Assembly: GCF_003614435.1 (NCBI RefSeq)
Contig: NZ_CP025546.1
Location: 4,898,001 to 4,962,000 of the forward strand
Source of the DNA: Mycobacterium paragordonae
Lineage (GTDB): Bacteria > Actinomycetota > Actinomycetes > Mycobacteriales > Mycobacteriaceae
DNA: 64,000 nucleotides
Direction: 5' to 3'
Shown here: positions 43,890 through 51,804 of the stretch, one piece after another
Numbering within the stretch: position 1 is the stretch's first letter
Layout: every line of letters starts with the position of its first letter
The notes under the pieces: model-generated
Told to the model about the DNA's origin: nothing
The model's database searches: none
The model's input: only the letters and a program-made list of their open reading frames with translations
Program-made: the position numbers and the translations under genes

Positions 43890-44651
43890 GTGGCAAAGCA
43901 GGCGACTGCGGAGAAGCGGCAGCGGCGCGAACGCGGCTCCATCAATCCCGATGACATCATCAGCGGCGCTTTCGAACTGGCAGAACAGGTTTCGATCGAC
44001 AACCTGAGCATGCCACTGCTCGGCAAACACCTCGGCGTCGGAGTAACCAGTATCTACTGGTACTTCCGCAAAAAGGACGATCTGCTCAACGCGATGACCG
44101 ACCGCGCCCTGAGCAAGTATGTGTTCGCCACCCCATACGTCGAAGCCAAAGACTGGCGCGAGACACTGCGCAACCATGCCCGGCTGATGCGGAAGACGTT
44201 CATGGGCAACCCCATTCTCTGCGACCTGATCCTGATCCGGGCGGCGCTGAGCCCGAAGGCAGCCCGCGTCGGAGCCCAGGAGATGGAGAAGGCGATCGCC
44301 AATCTGGTCGAGGCGGGACTGTCGCCCGAGGATGCGTTCGACACGTATTCCGCAATCTCGCTGCACGTCCGCGGATCCGTGGTGCTGCATAGGCTGCACG
44401 AGAAGAACCAGTCATCGGAGGACGGGACGCGCTCCATCGAAGAAGCGGTGGCCGTCGACCCGCAGACCACGCCCCTGATCGCTCAGGTCACCGGCAAGGG
44501 CCACCGGATCGCCGCTCCCGACGAAACGAACTTCGAGTACGGCCTCGAGTGCATTCTCGACCACGCGGGTCAATTGATCGAGGCGGGCAAGACGTCGTCG
44601 AAGGCCGCCAAGTCCGCACCGCGTCGCGCCAGGGCCACGACTACTCGCTGA
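43890..44651 (+). CDS. TetR-family transcriptional regulator (253 aa)
   Basis: The helix-turn-helix lies at about 39-61 (LSMPLLGKHLGVGVTSIYWYF), followed by KKDDLL, as in TetR proteins. The rest is a helical ligand-binding domain, with a basic C-terminal tail. The start is a GTG with GGAGG nine bases upstream. It probably represses its own promoter through the site at 43821-43839, and the same site occurs at seven other promoter regions here. That makes it the best candidate for the local master regulator; binding is inferred, not shown. Confidence 0.9.
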   Translation: MAKQATAEKRQRRERGSINPDDIISGAFELAEQVSIDNLSMPLLGKHLGVGVTSIYWYFRKKDDLLNAMTDRALSKYVFATPYVEAKDWRETLRNHARLMRKTFMGNPILCDLILIRAALSPKAARVGAQEMEKAIANLVEAGLSPEDAFDTYSAISLHVRGSVVLHRLHEKNQSSEDGTRSIEEAVAVDPQTTPLIAQVTGKGHRIAAPDETNFEYGLECILDHAGQLIEAGKTSSKAAKSAPRRARATTTR

Positions 44652-44658
44652 ACGGTTC

Positions 44659-45549
44659 TCACGCTTCGGGTTCCGGAACGTGAAAGTGTTCGTCGCGCAA
44701 CCGGAACGCCTCCTTGGTGCCGTGCTGCGCCCGCGTCTTGACGAAGTTGAACTCGCCCGGTGCGAACTGCAGGTTGGTGCCGAACGCGTGGAACAGGTAA
44801 CTCGCGACTTCCTCGCCCTGGTAAACCTGGCTCTGTTCCACCAGCCGGAACGCTTCCTTGGCGATGACGACGCCGTCGGCCGGCATCTTGGCCGCCTTCT
44901 CCGCCCAGTACCGGGCACGGGCCGTCACCGACGCGGAATCGCATGTCTCCGTGAAGATTCCGAGATGCGCGAGGTCACCGGCCTCGATCACATCACCGGT
45001 CAGCAGCAGGCGCCGGGCGAGTACCGGTCCCAACCGGTGGAAGAACATGTGCAGACTGCCCAGCGCGGGCCCGAGGAAACGGGTGGCCGGCATGCCGATC
45101 TTGGTGTCGCCGGCGATCACCGAGATGTCGGTCATCAGCGCCATCTCGAATCCCCCGCCGAGGGCGTAGCCGGCGATCTCTCCCACGGTGACCTTGGGGA
45201 AGCCCATGAGGTTGTGATAGAAGCCAAATGACTTGCGGTCCACGGTGAGTCGACGACGCTGGCTGGGCTTCTTCGGTGCCGCCGCGTCCCCGCCGGCGGC
45301 CTCGCCGTACCAGCCGTAGGCGTTGTTCATATCCGCCCCGGTGCTGAAGGTGCCATCCGCGCCGCGCAACAACACCACGGTGAGGTCGTCGTCTTCGGCG
45401 ACCTGATCCAGACAGCGTGCCATGGCGTCGCGCATGGCCGGGTCATATGTGTTGTGCCGCCCGGGGTTGTTCAGGGTGATCGTGGCGATGCGCTGGTCGT
45501 GGTCGACGTCGAACAGGACCCGGTCGTCAGCAGTGTCCGCGGCCGTCAT
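44659..45549 (-). CDS. Enoyl-CoA hydratase/isomerase family protein (296 aa)
   Basis: A crotonase with RIATITLNNPGRHNTYDPAM and FSTGADMNN in the oxyanion-hole region, then IAGYALGGGFEMALMTDIS. Glu in GGGFEMALM matches one of the two hydratase Glu positions; the second is not obvious. It carries an extra Gly/Ala/Lys segment (about 80-95). ATG 45549 overlaps the thioesterase stop by four bases. It is convergent with the TetR gene. Confidence 0.87.
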   Translation of the reverse strand: MTAADTADDRVLFDVDHDQRIATITLNNPGRHNTYDPAMRDAMARCLDQVAEDDDLTVVLLRGADGTFSTGADMNNAYGWYGEAAGGDAAAPKKPSQRRRLTVDRKSFGFYHNLMGFPKVTVGEIAGYALGGGFEMALMTDISVIAGDTKIGMPATRFLGPALGSLHMFFHRLGPVLARRLLLTGDVIEAGDLAHLGIFTETCDSASVTARARYWAEKAAKMPADGVVIAKEAFRLVEQSQVYQGEEVASYLFHAFGTNLQFAPGEFNFVKTRAQHGTKEAFRLRDEHFHVPEPEA

Positions 45550-46226
45550 GAGTCGGGCTCCTCTCGGCGTCTGCCGAATTGGGTGGTGGAAAGCTGATCC
45601 GGTCGCGAGGCCACGGTGTGCACCTCGCCGACGCACAACACCTCGTCGTCGAGCAGCAACCGGGCCGTCGAGGTGATGGCTCGCTCGGCCTGTGACCGCG
45701 TGATGTCGAACCGCAATTCGGTCAGCACCGGCGTCGGGCGCCGGAATGTGACGGTCAGCGACCGCGTCTTGCCGGAAAGCCCCGTGACACAGTTGTGGTG
45801 TTGCATGATGCAGTCGAAGAAGACACCGAGGAAGCCGCCGTGCACCAAACCGGGTGGCCCCTCGTAGGCCAGTGGGAACGCGACGGTCCCGGTGGCATGC
45901 CCGGCATCGAGGTGCTGAAACGAATATTCGGGAAAGCACGGGTTGTACGCACCGATGTCGGTCGCGTGGTCGAGGTAAACCCGGCGCTCGTCATCGGCCT
46001 GAATACCGATGCGGGGAGCAGGATCTGCCGGCACCGCGACGGCCAGTTCGCGTTCCCATTCTTCGAACTGTCCAAGCATGGTTTCCACGGTGGGGTGCGG
46101 ATGTTCCAGGGACAGCAGCAGCGAGGTGAGGCGCCGGATGGCACCGGCCGCGGCGGTGGTCTGGGCGAGCGGCGCTTCACCAAACCTGGCGTTACCGGGG
46201 GCTGCCTCGCCTGTGCCGTCGGTCAT
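45546..46226 (-). CDS. PaaI-type hotdog thioesterase (226 aa)
   Basis: The core reads GTVAFPLAYEGPPGLVHGGFLGVFFDCIMQHHN, with HGG before a helical segment and an acidic residue, as in the PaaI/4HBT family. It is a paralogue of the protein at 21498 and has a similar N-terminal extension. It likely hydrolyses pathway acyl-CoAs. It is first in a two-gene operon with a crotonase and divergent from the ECH/FadD operon, with the operator between them. Confidence 0.82.
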   Translation of the reverse strand: MTDGTGEAAPGNARFGEAPLAQTTAAAGAIRRLTSLLLSLEHPHPTVETMLGQFEEWERELAVAVPADPAPRIGIQADDERRVYLDHATDIGAYNPCFPEYSFQHLDAGHATGTVAFPLAYEGPPGLVHGGFLGVFFDCIMQHHNCVTGLSGKTRSLTVTFRRPTPVLTELRFDITRSQAERAITSTARLLLDDEVLCVGEVHTVASRPDQLSTTQFGRRREEPDS

Positions 46227-46332
46227 GCGTCCTCAACGTTCCCGGGTTGCCCGGTTTCCAGTCGTTCCCACGGCGGTGTTTTCGCCGGTAGGGTTTCCTT
46301 GCTAACTTATACACCGTAGCAATCGTATTGCC

Positions 46333-46351
46333 TACTGTATGGGTAACCGTA
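46333..46351. promoter_or_regulatory. TACNGT-N7-ACNGTA operator, thioesterase / crotonase-ligase operons
   Basis: The site reads TACTGT-ATGGGTA-ACCGTA, an intact inverted repeat in both arms apart from the variable base. It lies 37 bp from the plus-strand start at 46388 and 107 bp from the minus-strand start at 46226. Confidence 0.7.
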
Positions 46352-46387
46352 TGGATCGGGCACTGGGCGGAAAGGCCGGATTCGAGG

Positions 46388-47197
46388 GTGAGCCACGACG
46401 CCGACGCGGGTACGGTGGCAGCCTCGCGCGACGGCGGGGTGCTGCGGATCGTCATCGATCGAGCCGCATCTCGTAATTCGTTGACGCCGTACATGATCGG
46501 CCAGCTCATCGAGTTACTCACTGACGCCGCCACGGACGATTCCTTGCGAGTGATCCACATCAGCGGCGCCGGACACGACTTCTGCTCGGGTGCCGACTGG
46601 GTGGCCACCAACAACTCCCGTGACGAGCGGCCACGCGCCGGCGCCCTGGTGCGACGGGTGCCGCACGCGGCGCACCGGGTCATCGAGTTGGTCCACACGA
46701 TCCAGTTACCGGTGGTATGCAGCGTGCGTGGCTGGGCCGTCGGCATGGGCTGCAATCTCGCTCTGGCGGCCGACTTCACCGTGGCGGCCGACGATGCCAC
46801 ATTCTGGGAACCGTTCGTGGACCGCGGATTCAGTCCGGATTCCGGCGCGACCTGGCTGCTCCCCCGCCTCATCGGCCTCGCCCGCGCCCGGCGAATGCTG
46901 CTGCTGGGCGAAAAGGTTCGCGCCACGGATGCGGCCGACTGGGGTCTGATTCATCAAGCCGTCGCTCCGCCCGAACTCGACGACACCGTCGACGCCTTGC
47001 TGGCGCGGCTGGCCGGTGGCCCTACCGCTGCCATCGGGCTGGCCAAGCAGGCCATCAACTACGCCACACACGCAACGCTGAGTCAATCGATGACGCAAGA
47101 GCTTTTCAACCTCGAATTATCATGCCGGACCGGAGATTTCAAAGAAGGTCTGGACGCCTTCCGGCAACGACGCGGGCCGGAATTCCGGGGCCGTTGA
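46388..47197 (+). CDS. Enoyl-CoA isomerase-type crotonase, PaaG-like (269 aa)
   Basis: A crotonase with FCSGADW in the oxyanion region and VDRGFSPDSGATWLLPRLIG. The Asp in SPDSG matches the catalytic Asp of PaaG-type isomerases. It likely shifts a double bond in an enoyl-CoA. GTG 46388 (VSHDADAG) is chosen because longer starts run into the operator. It leads a six-gene operon of three crotonases and three ligases. Confidence 0.87.
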   Translation: MSHDADAGTVAASRDGGVLRIVIDRAASRNSLTPYMIGQLIELLTDAATDDSLRVIHISGAGHDFCSGADWVATNNSRDERPRAGALVRRVPHAAHRVIELVHTIQLPVVCSVRGWAVGMGCNLALAADFTVAADDATFWEPFVDRGFSPDSGATWLLPRLIGLARARRMLLLGEKVRATDAADWGLIHQAVAPPELDDTVDALLARLAGGPTAAIGLAKQAINYATHATLSQSMTQELFNLELSCRTGDFKEGLDAFRQRRGPEFRGR

Positions 47198-47227
47198 GTG
47201 GCCTCCGCAGAGCTGAGAAGGGAAGCC

Positions 47228-48034
47228 ATGCCTGCGTTCGACAACATCGTCTACGAGATCGACGGACACACGGCCATCATCACGCTGAACCGCCCGGAGG
47301 CGCTGAACGCCCTGAACCCGCACATGATCACCGAGCTGCGGGCCGCCTACGACGAGGCCGAAAACGACGACCGGGTCTGGCTGACCATCGTCACCGGCAC
47401 CGGCCGCGCCTTCTGCACGGGAGCCGACGTCAAAGCCATTCCCGAAGACGGCAAGGTGATCTACGAGCGGCCGTACCTGTCGACCTACGACCAGTGGGAG
47501 GCGCCGCAGGAAGGGACCCCGCCGTTTCGCAGCACCGCCAAACCGGTGGTGACCGCGGTCAACGGCCTGTGCTGCGGGGCAGGCATGGATTGGGTGACGA
47601 CATCTGACATCGTCATCGCCTCCGAGCGGGCGACTTTCTTCGATCCGCATGTCAGCATCGGACTGGTGGCGGGACGGGAGATGGTTCGCGTATCGCGGGT
47701 GCTGCCCCGCTCGATCGCGCTGCGAATGGCGTTGATGGGCAAGCACGAACGGATGGACGCGCAGCGGGCCTATCAGCTCGGGCTGGTCAGCGAGATCGTC
47801 GAGCACGATCGCCTGCTGGACCGGGCGCGCGAGATCGCCGGCATCGTCAACTCCAACGCTCCGCTGGCGGTCCGGGGCACCAGATTGGCAATCCTCAAAG
47901 GCCTGAACGTCCCGCTGCACGAGGCCGAGATAATGGCCGAGACGTTCCGTGAGCGGGTGCTGCGCACCGACGACGCGCAGGAGGGGCCCAGGGCCTTCGT
48001 CGAGAAGCGGAAACCGGATTGGCAGTGCCGCTGA
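47228..48034 (+). CDS. Enoyl-CoA hydratase/isomerase family protein (268 aa)
   Basis: A crotonase with TAIITLNRPEALNALNPHM and GRAFCTGADVKAI (oxyanion region), then VNGLCCGAGMDWVTTSDIVIAS. The usual hydratase Glu positions are not conserved, so its reaction may be isomerisation, dehalogenase-like or C-C bond chemistry. ATG 47228 follows AGAAGGGA; a GTG at 47198 would add ten residues. It shares a stop/start (TGATG) with the next crotonase. Confidence 0.87.
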   Translation: MPAFDNIVYEIDGHTAIITLNRPEALNALNPHMITELRAAYDEAENDDRVWLTIVTGTGRAFCTGADVKAIPEDGKVIYERPYLSTYDQWEAPQEGTPPFRSTAKPVVTAVNGLCCGAGMDWVTTSDIVIASERATFFDPHVSIGLVAGREMVRVSRVLPRSIALRMALMGKHERMDAQRAYQLGLVSEIVEHDRLLDRAREIAGIVNSNAPLAVRGTRLAILKGLNVPLHEAEIMAETFRERVLRTDDAQEGPRAFVEKRKPDWQCR

Positions 48035-48813
48035 TGAACTTTGAAACCATTCTGCTCGAGGTCGACGCCGCCGACCACGTCGCGACCATCACGCTGAACA
48101 GGCCCGGCCGGCTCAACGCGTTCAACCGCACCATGTGTATGGAGATGGCCGAAGCCTGGCGGGTGGTCAAGCTCGACGATGCCGTGCACGCGGTGGTGTT
48201 GCGGGCCGCCGGCGCAAGGGCTTTCAGTGCCGGACTGGACATCAAGACACCCTACGGTCAACCCGACAACATCTGGAACCACGAGGATCCCGGCGAATTC
48301 CTGAGCCCCAAGTGGCAGAAGATGTGGAAACCGGTGGTGTGCGCGATACAGGGGATGTGCACAGCGGGCGCGTTCTATTTTGTGAACGAATCCGACGTCG
48401 TCATCTGCTCAACGGAGGCATCGTTTTTCGATTCGCATGTGTCTGCCGGACTGGTGTGCGCGCTGGAGCCGATCGGGCTGATGCGACGGATCGGCCTCGG
48501 CGAGACGCTGCGAATGGCGTTGATGGGCAACGACGAACGCGTCAGCGCCGACACCGCGCTGCGTATCGGGCTGGTATCGGAAGTCGTCGAGCCCGAACAG
48601 CTGTGGCCGAGGGCGCATGAAATCGCGGCGACCATCGCGGCGAAACCGCCGTCGGCCACCCAGGGCACCGTCAAGGCGATCTGGGAGTCGCTCGACAAAC
48701 CCTACCGGGCGGCGATGGAACAGGGTCTGATCTACACCCGGCTGGGCAACCCGGTCGGCACGGCGGAACTGGCCGCCGGCGATGCCGGGCAGCGAAAGCC
48801 ACAGATCCGCTAG
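48034..48813 (+). CDS. Enoyl-CoA hydratase/isomerase family protein (259 aa)
   Basis: A crotonase with VATITLNRPGRLNAFNRTM and ARAFSAGLDIKTP, then GMCTAGAFYFVNESDVVICS. It is a close paralogue of the preceding gene (both show SFFDSHVS or TFFDPHVS, and LRMALMG). Neither canonical Glu is clear. The two may form a hetero-oligomer or act on related intermediates. Its stop overlaps the ligase start by one base. Confidence 0.87.
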   Translation: MNFETILLEVDAADHVATITLNRPGRLNAFNRTMCMEMAEAWRVVKLDDAVHAVVLRAAGARAFSAGLDIKTPYGQPDNIWNHEDPGEFLSPKWQKMWKPVVCAIQGMCTAGAFYFVNESDVVICSTEASFFDSHVSAGLVCALEPIGLMRRIGLGETLRMALMGNDERVSADTALRIGLVSEVVEPEQLWPRAHEIAATIAAKPPSATQGTVKAIWESLDKPYRAAMEQGLIYTRLGNPVGTAELAAGDAGQRKPQIR

Positions 48814-50255
48814 TGACTGATCATCCGCTCAGCCGGCGCATCGCCGATGTGCTGACGTTGCAACCGGATGCGCCGGCCATCGAGTTCGACGGCCGATGGA
48901 TTTCCTGGGGTCAGCTCGGGACCGCGGCCCGCCGGGTCGGCTCGTCGCTGCGGGGCGCCGACGTCGGGATGTTGTTACGTAACCGGCCCGCACACGTGGC
49001 GGCTCTGCTCGGTGTGCTGATGAGCGGCGCAACCGTGGTGACCATCAACCCGTCCCGCGGGGACGAGCGCACCCGGGCCGACATCGAGGGGTTACGGCTG
49101 CCCCTGGTGCTGGGTGAGCCCGACGACCTGACCACCCTGGTCAACGGAAATCCCTCCACCGCAACGGTTTCCCTGGACGGCATCTTCGACGGGCCTGGCG
49201 GCCGCCCCGAAGTAGCGCGGCAGCGTTCCGACGTCGCGGTGCGGATGCTGACCAGCGGCACCACCGGCCCACCCAAACGCATCGACCTGAGTTACGACAC
49301 GCTGGCACACAGCGTGATCGGCCCGGACTACCGCACCGCACCCCCGCCTGGTGAGGTGCGGCGCAGCGTCGCGATCGTCAATTCGCCGCTGGTTCACATC
49401 GGCGGGGTGTTCCGGGTACTGCAATGTGTCGTCGCCGCAAGGCCATTCGTTCTGTTGGAGCGCTTCGAACTGACCAGCTGGGCGGCGGCGGTACGCAAGC
49501 ACCGGCCGCGCACGGTGTCGCTGGTACCTGCCGCCCTGCGGACGGTGTTGCACTCCGGCCTGACCCGCGACGACCTGGCCGGCATCCGCACCGTCACCTG
49601 CGGCACGGCGCCGTTGTCGGCCGACGACGCCGATGCGTTCACCGCGAGGTACGGCATCCCGGTCCTCACCTCTTATGCCGCAACCGAATTCGGTGGGGGT
49701 GTCGCCGGTTGGACACTGCCCGACCACCAGCGGTACTGGGCTGCCAAGCGCGGCAGTGTGGGTCGTGCGAATCCCGGTGCACAGCTACGCGTGGTTGACG
49801 ACGCCGGCTCTGTGGTGGGCCCCGACCAGGTCGGCCGGCTCGAAGTCAAGCCCGCACAACATGGCTCGGCGCGGTGGATGCAGACCACGGACCTGGCCCG
49901 CATCGACGCGGATGGGTTCGTCTGGATTGTGGGGCGGGCGGACCAGGCCATCATCCGCGGCGGATTCAAGGTGATGCCCGACGACGTGCGCAACGCGCTG
50001 GAGAGCCACCCGGCGGTGGCCGGTGCGGCGGTCATCGCCCGCGCCGACGCGCGGCTCGGTGAGACTCCGGTGGCCGTGGTGGAGCTGCGGGCGCCCGCCA
50101 CCACCGACGACCTGGTGACGCACTTGCGAAAGCGCCTGGCGCGATATGAGATTCCCAGCGAGATCGTCGTCGTTGACGAGATCCCCCGCACGCCGTCGGG
50201 CAAAACCGACCTGGGCGCGGTCCGTGAGTTCTTCCAGCGTGATCATGCCCGGTGA
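48813..50255 (+). CDS. AMP-forming acyl-CoA ligase (480 aa)
   Basis: The P-loop MLTSGTTGPPKRIDLS has Arg in place of the usual Gly after Lys. Later motifs include YAATEFGGG and TPSGKTDLGA, with the catalytic Lys. It is shorter than the FadDs at 22209 and 32218. It activates a carboxylate with ATP. It is the first of three overlapping ligase genes. It starts at a GTG overlapping the crotonase stop. Confidence 0.88.
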   Translation: MTDHPLSRRIADVLTLQPDAPAIEFDGRWISWGQLGTAARRVGSSLRGADVGMLLRNRPAHVAALLGVLMSGATVVTINPSRGDERTRADIEGLRLPLVLGEPDDLTTLVNGNPSTATVSLDGIFDGPGGRPEVARQRSDVAVRMLTSGTTGPPKRIDLSYDTLAHSVIGPDYRTAPPPGEVRRSVAIVNSPLVHIGGVFRVLQCVVAARPFVLLERFELTSWAAAVRKHRPRTVSLVPAALRTVLHSGLTRDDLAGIRTVTCGTAPLSADDADAFTARYGIPVLTSYAATEFGGGVAGWTLPDHQRYWAAKRGSVGRANPGAQLRVVDDAGSVVGPDQVGRLEVKPAQHGSARWMQTTDLARIDADGFVWIVGRADQAIIRGGFKVMPDDVRNALESHPAVAGAAVIARADARLGETPVAVVELRAPATTDDLVTHLRKRLARYEIPSEIVVVDEIPRTPSGKTDLGAVREFFQRDHAR

Positions 50256-51804
50256 ACCCTTCACGATCGCGCGGCTGCTGCGACAACAGTCCCAGTCGCG
50301 CCGTGGCCACCCGATGCTGGTGTGCGACGCTGACCGCATCAGCTATACCGACGCCGAGCGGCGCTCGGCGCTTCTCGCCCGGGGATTGATCGCGCTGGGA
50401 GCGGGCAAGGGCACCCACGTGGGCCTGCTCTATCCGAACGGTCCCGACTTCGTGATCGGAATGCTGGCCGCGACCCGAATCGGCGCGGTCTTGGTGCCGT
50501 TCTCGACCTTCGCTACCGCTCGTGAACTGCGTGAACAACTGGTGCACGCCGATGTGGCGATCCTGATGAGCGCCGGCTCTTTTCGATCGCATGACTATGC
50601 GCAGCGCCTCGGCGAGGCTTTCGGCGGCGCGAACCTCGATGGTGAGCTCTTCATCAGCGGTGCTCCGCTGCTGCGTCATGTCACCGACATCGAGCGGGTG
50701 TCGCAGCTCAGCGAGAACGTCCCCGCTGAGTTGCTGCGCGCGACGGAAGACGACGTCGACGGTTGTGACGTGTTGGACATCGTCTACACGTCCGGCTCGA
50801 CCAGCGCCCCCAAGGGGGTGGTGCACACTCATGCCGCTCTGATCGGCCATCAGCGCAACCTCAATGCGATTCGCGGGTTGACCCCGGATGACAAACTGTT
50901 CTGCAACTCGCCGCTCTTCTGGATCGGGGGGCTCGCGTTCGCCCTCCTCGCGACGTTGGTTGCCGGATCGACGCTGGTGTGCTCCAACTCGACCGACGCG
51001 GGTGCGGTGCTCGATCTGATCGAAGCCGAAAAGCCGACGATGACCAACGGTTTCGTGGCCGGTGTGGCGCACCTGACCGATCATCCGAGTTATCTCGACC
51101 GGGATCTGTCGACACTGCGCCGAGGAAATCTGTATCCGATCATGGCCCCGGAGGCCCGCCCCGTGGATCCGGAATTGCGGCACAACATGCTGGGGATGAC
51201 CGAAGCCGGAAGCGTCCTGCTGATCAGCGAGGACGAATCCGATCAACCCGAACAGCGGCGGGGTTCCTACGGCAGACCGGCGCCGGGGTTCGAGACGTTG
51301 ATCGTCGATCCGGATACCGGCACTCCGGTGCGACCGGGCGAGGTAGGTGAACTATGGGTCCGCGGACCCTATGTCATGCAGGGCTATTACAAGCGGAGCA
51401 GAGAAGAGTGCTTCGACGTCGACGGCTGGTTCCACACGGGTGATCTGGTCCGCGCTGACGACGACGGATTCCTGTATTTCGCCGGCCGACTGGGCGGAAT
51501 GATCAAGACGGCCGGCGCCAATGTCTCTGCCGTCGAGGTGGAAAAGGCCATGGCCGGCATCGGCGTTACTGCGCACGTCGTCGGCGTACCCGACGCGACC
51601 CGCGGGCAGGTGGTGGCCGCGGTGGTCGTTCTACCGGACGGATCCGAGGACTTCGACGAGGCGGCACTGCGTCTGCGTCTTCGAACGGAACTCTCTGCCT
51701 ACAAGATCCCGCGGCGCATTCTTGCCCTGCCCCGCACCGCGATACCGCTGCTGTCGAGCGGAAAAATCGATGCGCAGCGACTCAAGAAGCTGTTCGATGA
51801 CTGA
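50245..51804 (+). CDS. AMP-forming acyl-CoA ligase (519 aa)
   Basis: The P-loop VYTSGSTSAPKGVVHTH is clear, and the C-terminal LSSGKIDAQRLKKL carries the catalytic Lys. GWFHTGDLVRADDDGFLYFAGR is the typical hinge region. ATG 50245 lies inside the end of the previous ligase, an 11-base overlap; the upstream frame has no good start. It is the second of three tandem ligases, sister to the next. Confidence 0.9.
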   Translation: MPGEPFTIARLLRQQSQSRRGHPMLVCDADRISYTDAERRSALLARGLIALGAGKGTHVGLLYPNGPDFVIGMLAATRIGAVLVPFSTFATARELREQLVHADVAILMSAGSFRSHDYAQRLGEAFGGANLDGELFISGAPLLRHVTDIERVSQLSENVPAELLRATEDDVDGCDVLDIVYTSGSTSAPKGVVHTHAALIGHQRNLNAIRGLTPDDKLFCNSPLFWIGGLAFALLATLVAGSTLVCSNSTDAGAVLDLIEAEKPTMTNGFVAGVAHLTDHPSYLDRDLSTLRRGNLYPIMAPEARPVDPELRHNMLGMTEAGSVLLISEDESDQPEQRRGSYGRPAPGFETLIVDPDTGTPVRPGEVGELWVRGPYVMQGYYKRSREECFDVDGWFHTGDLVRADDDGFLYFAGRLGGMIKTAGANVSAVEVEKAMAGIGVTAHVVGVPDATRGQVVAAVVVLPDGSEDFDEAALRLRLRTELSAYKIPRRILALPRTAIPLLSSGKIDAQRLKKLFDD

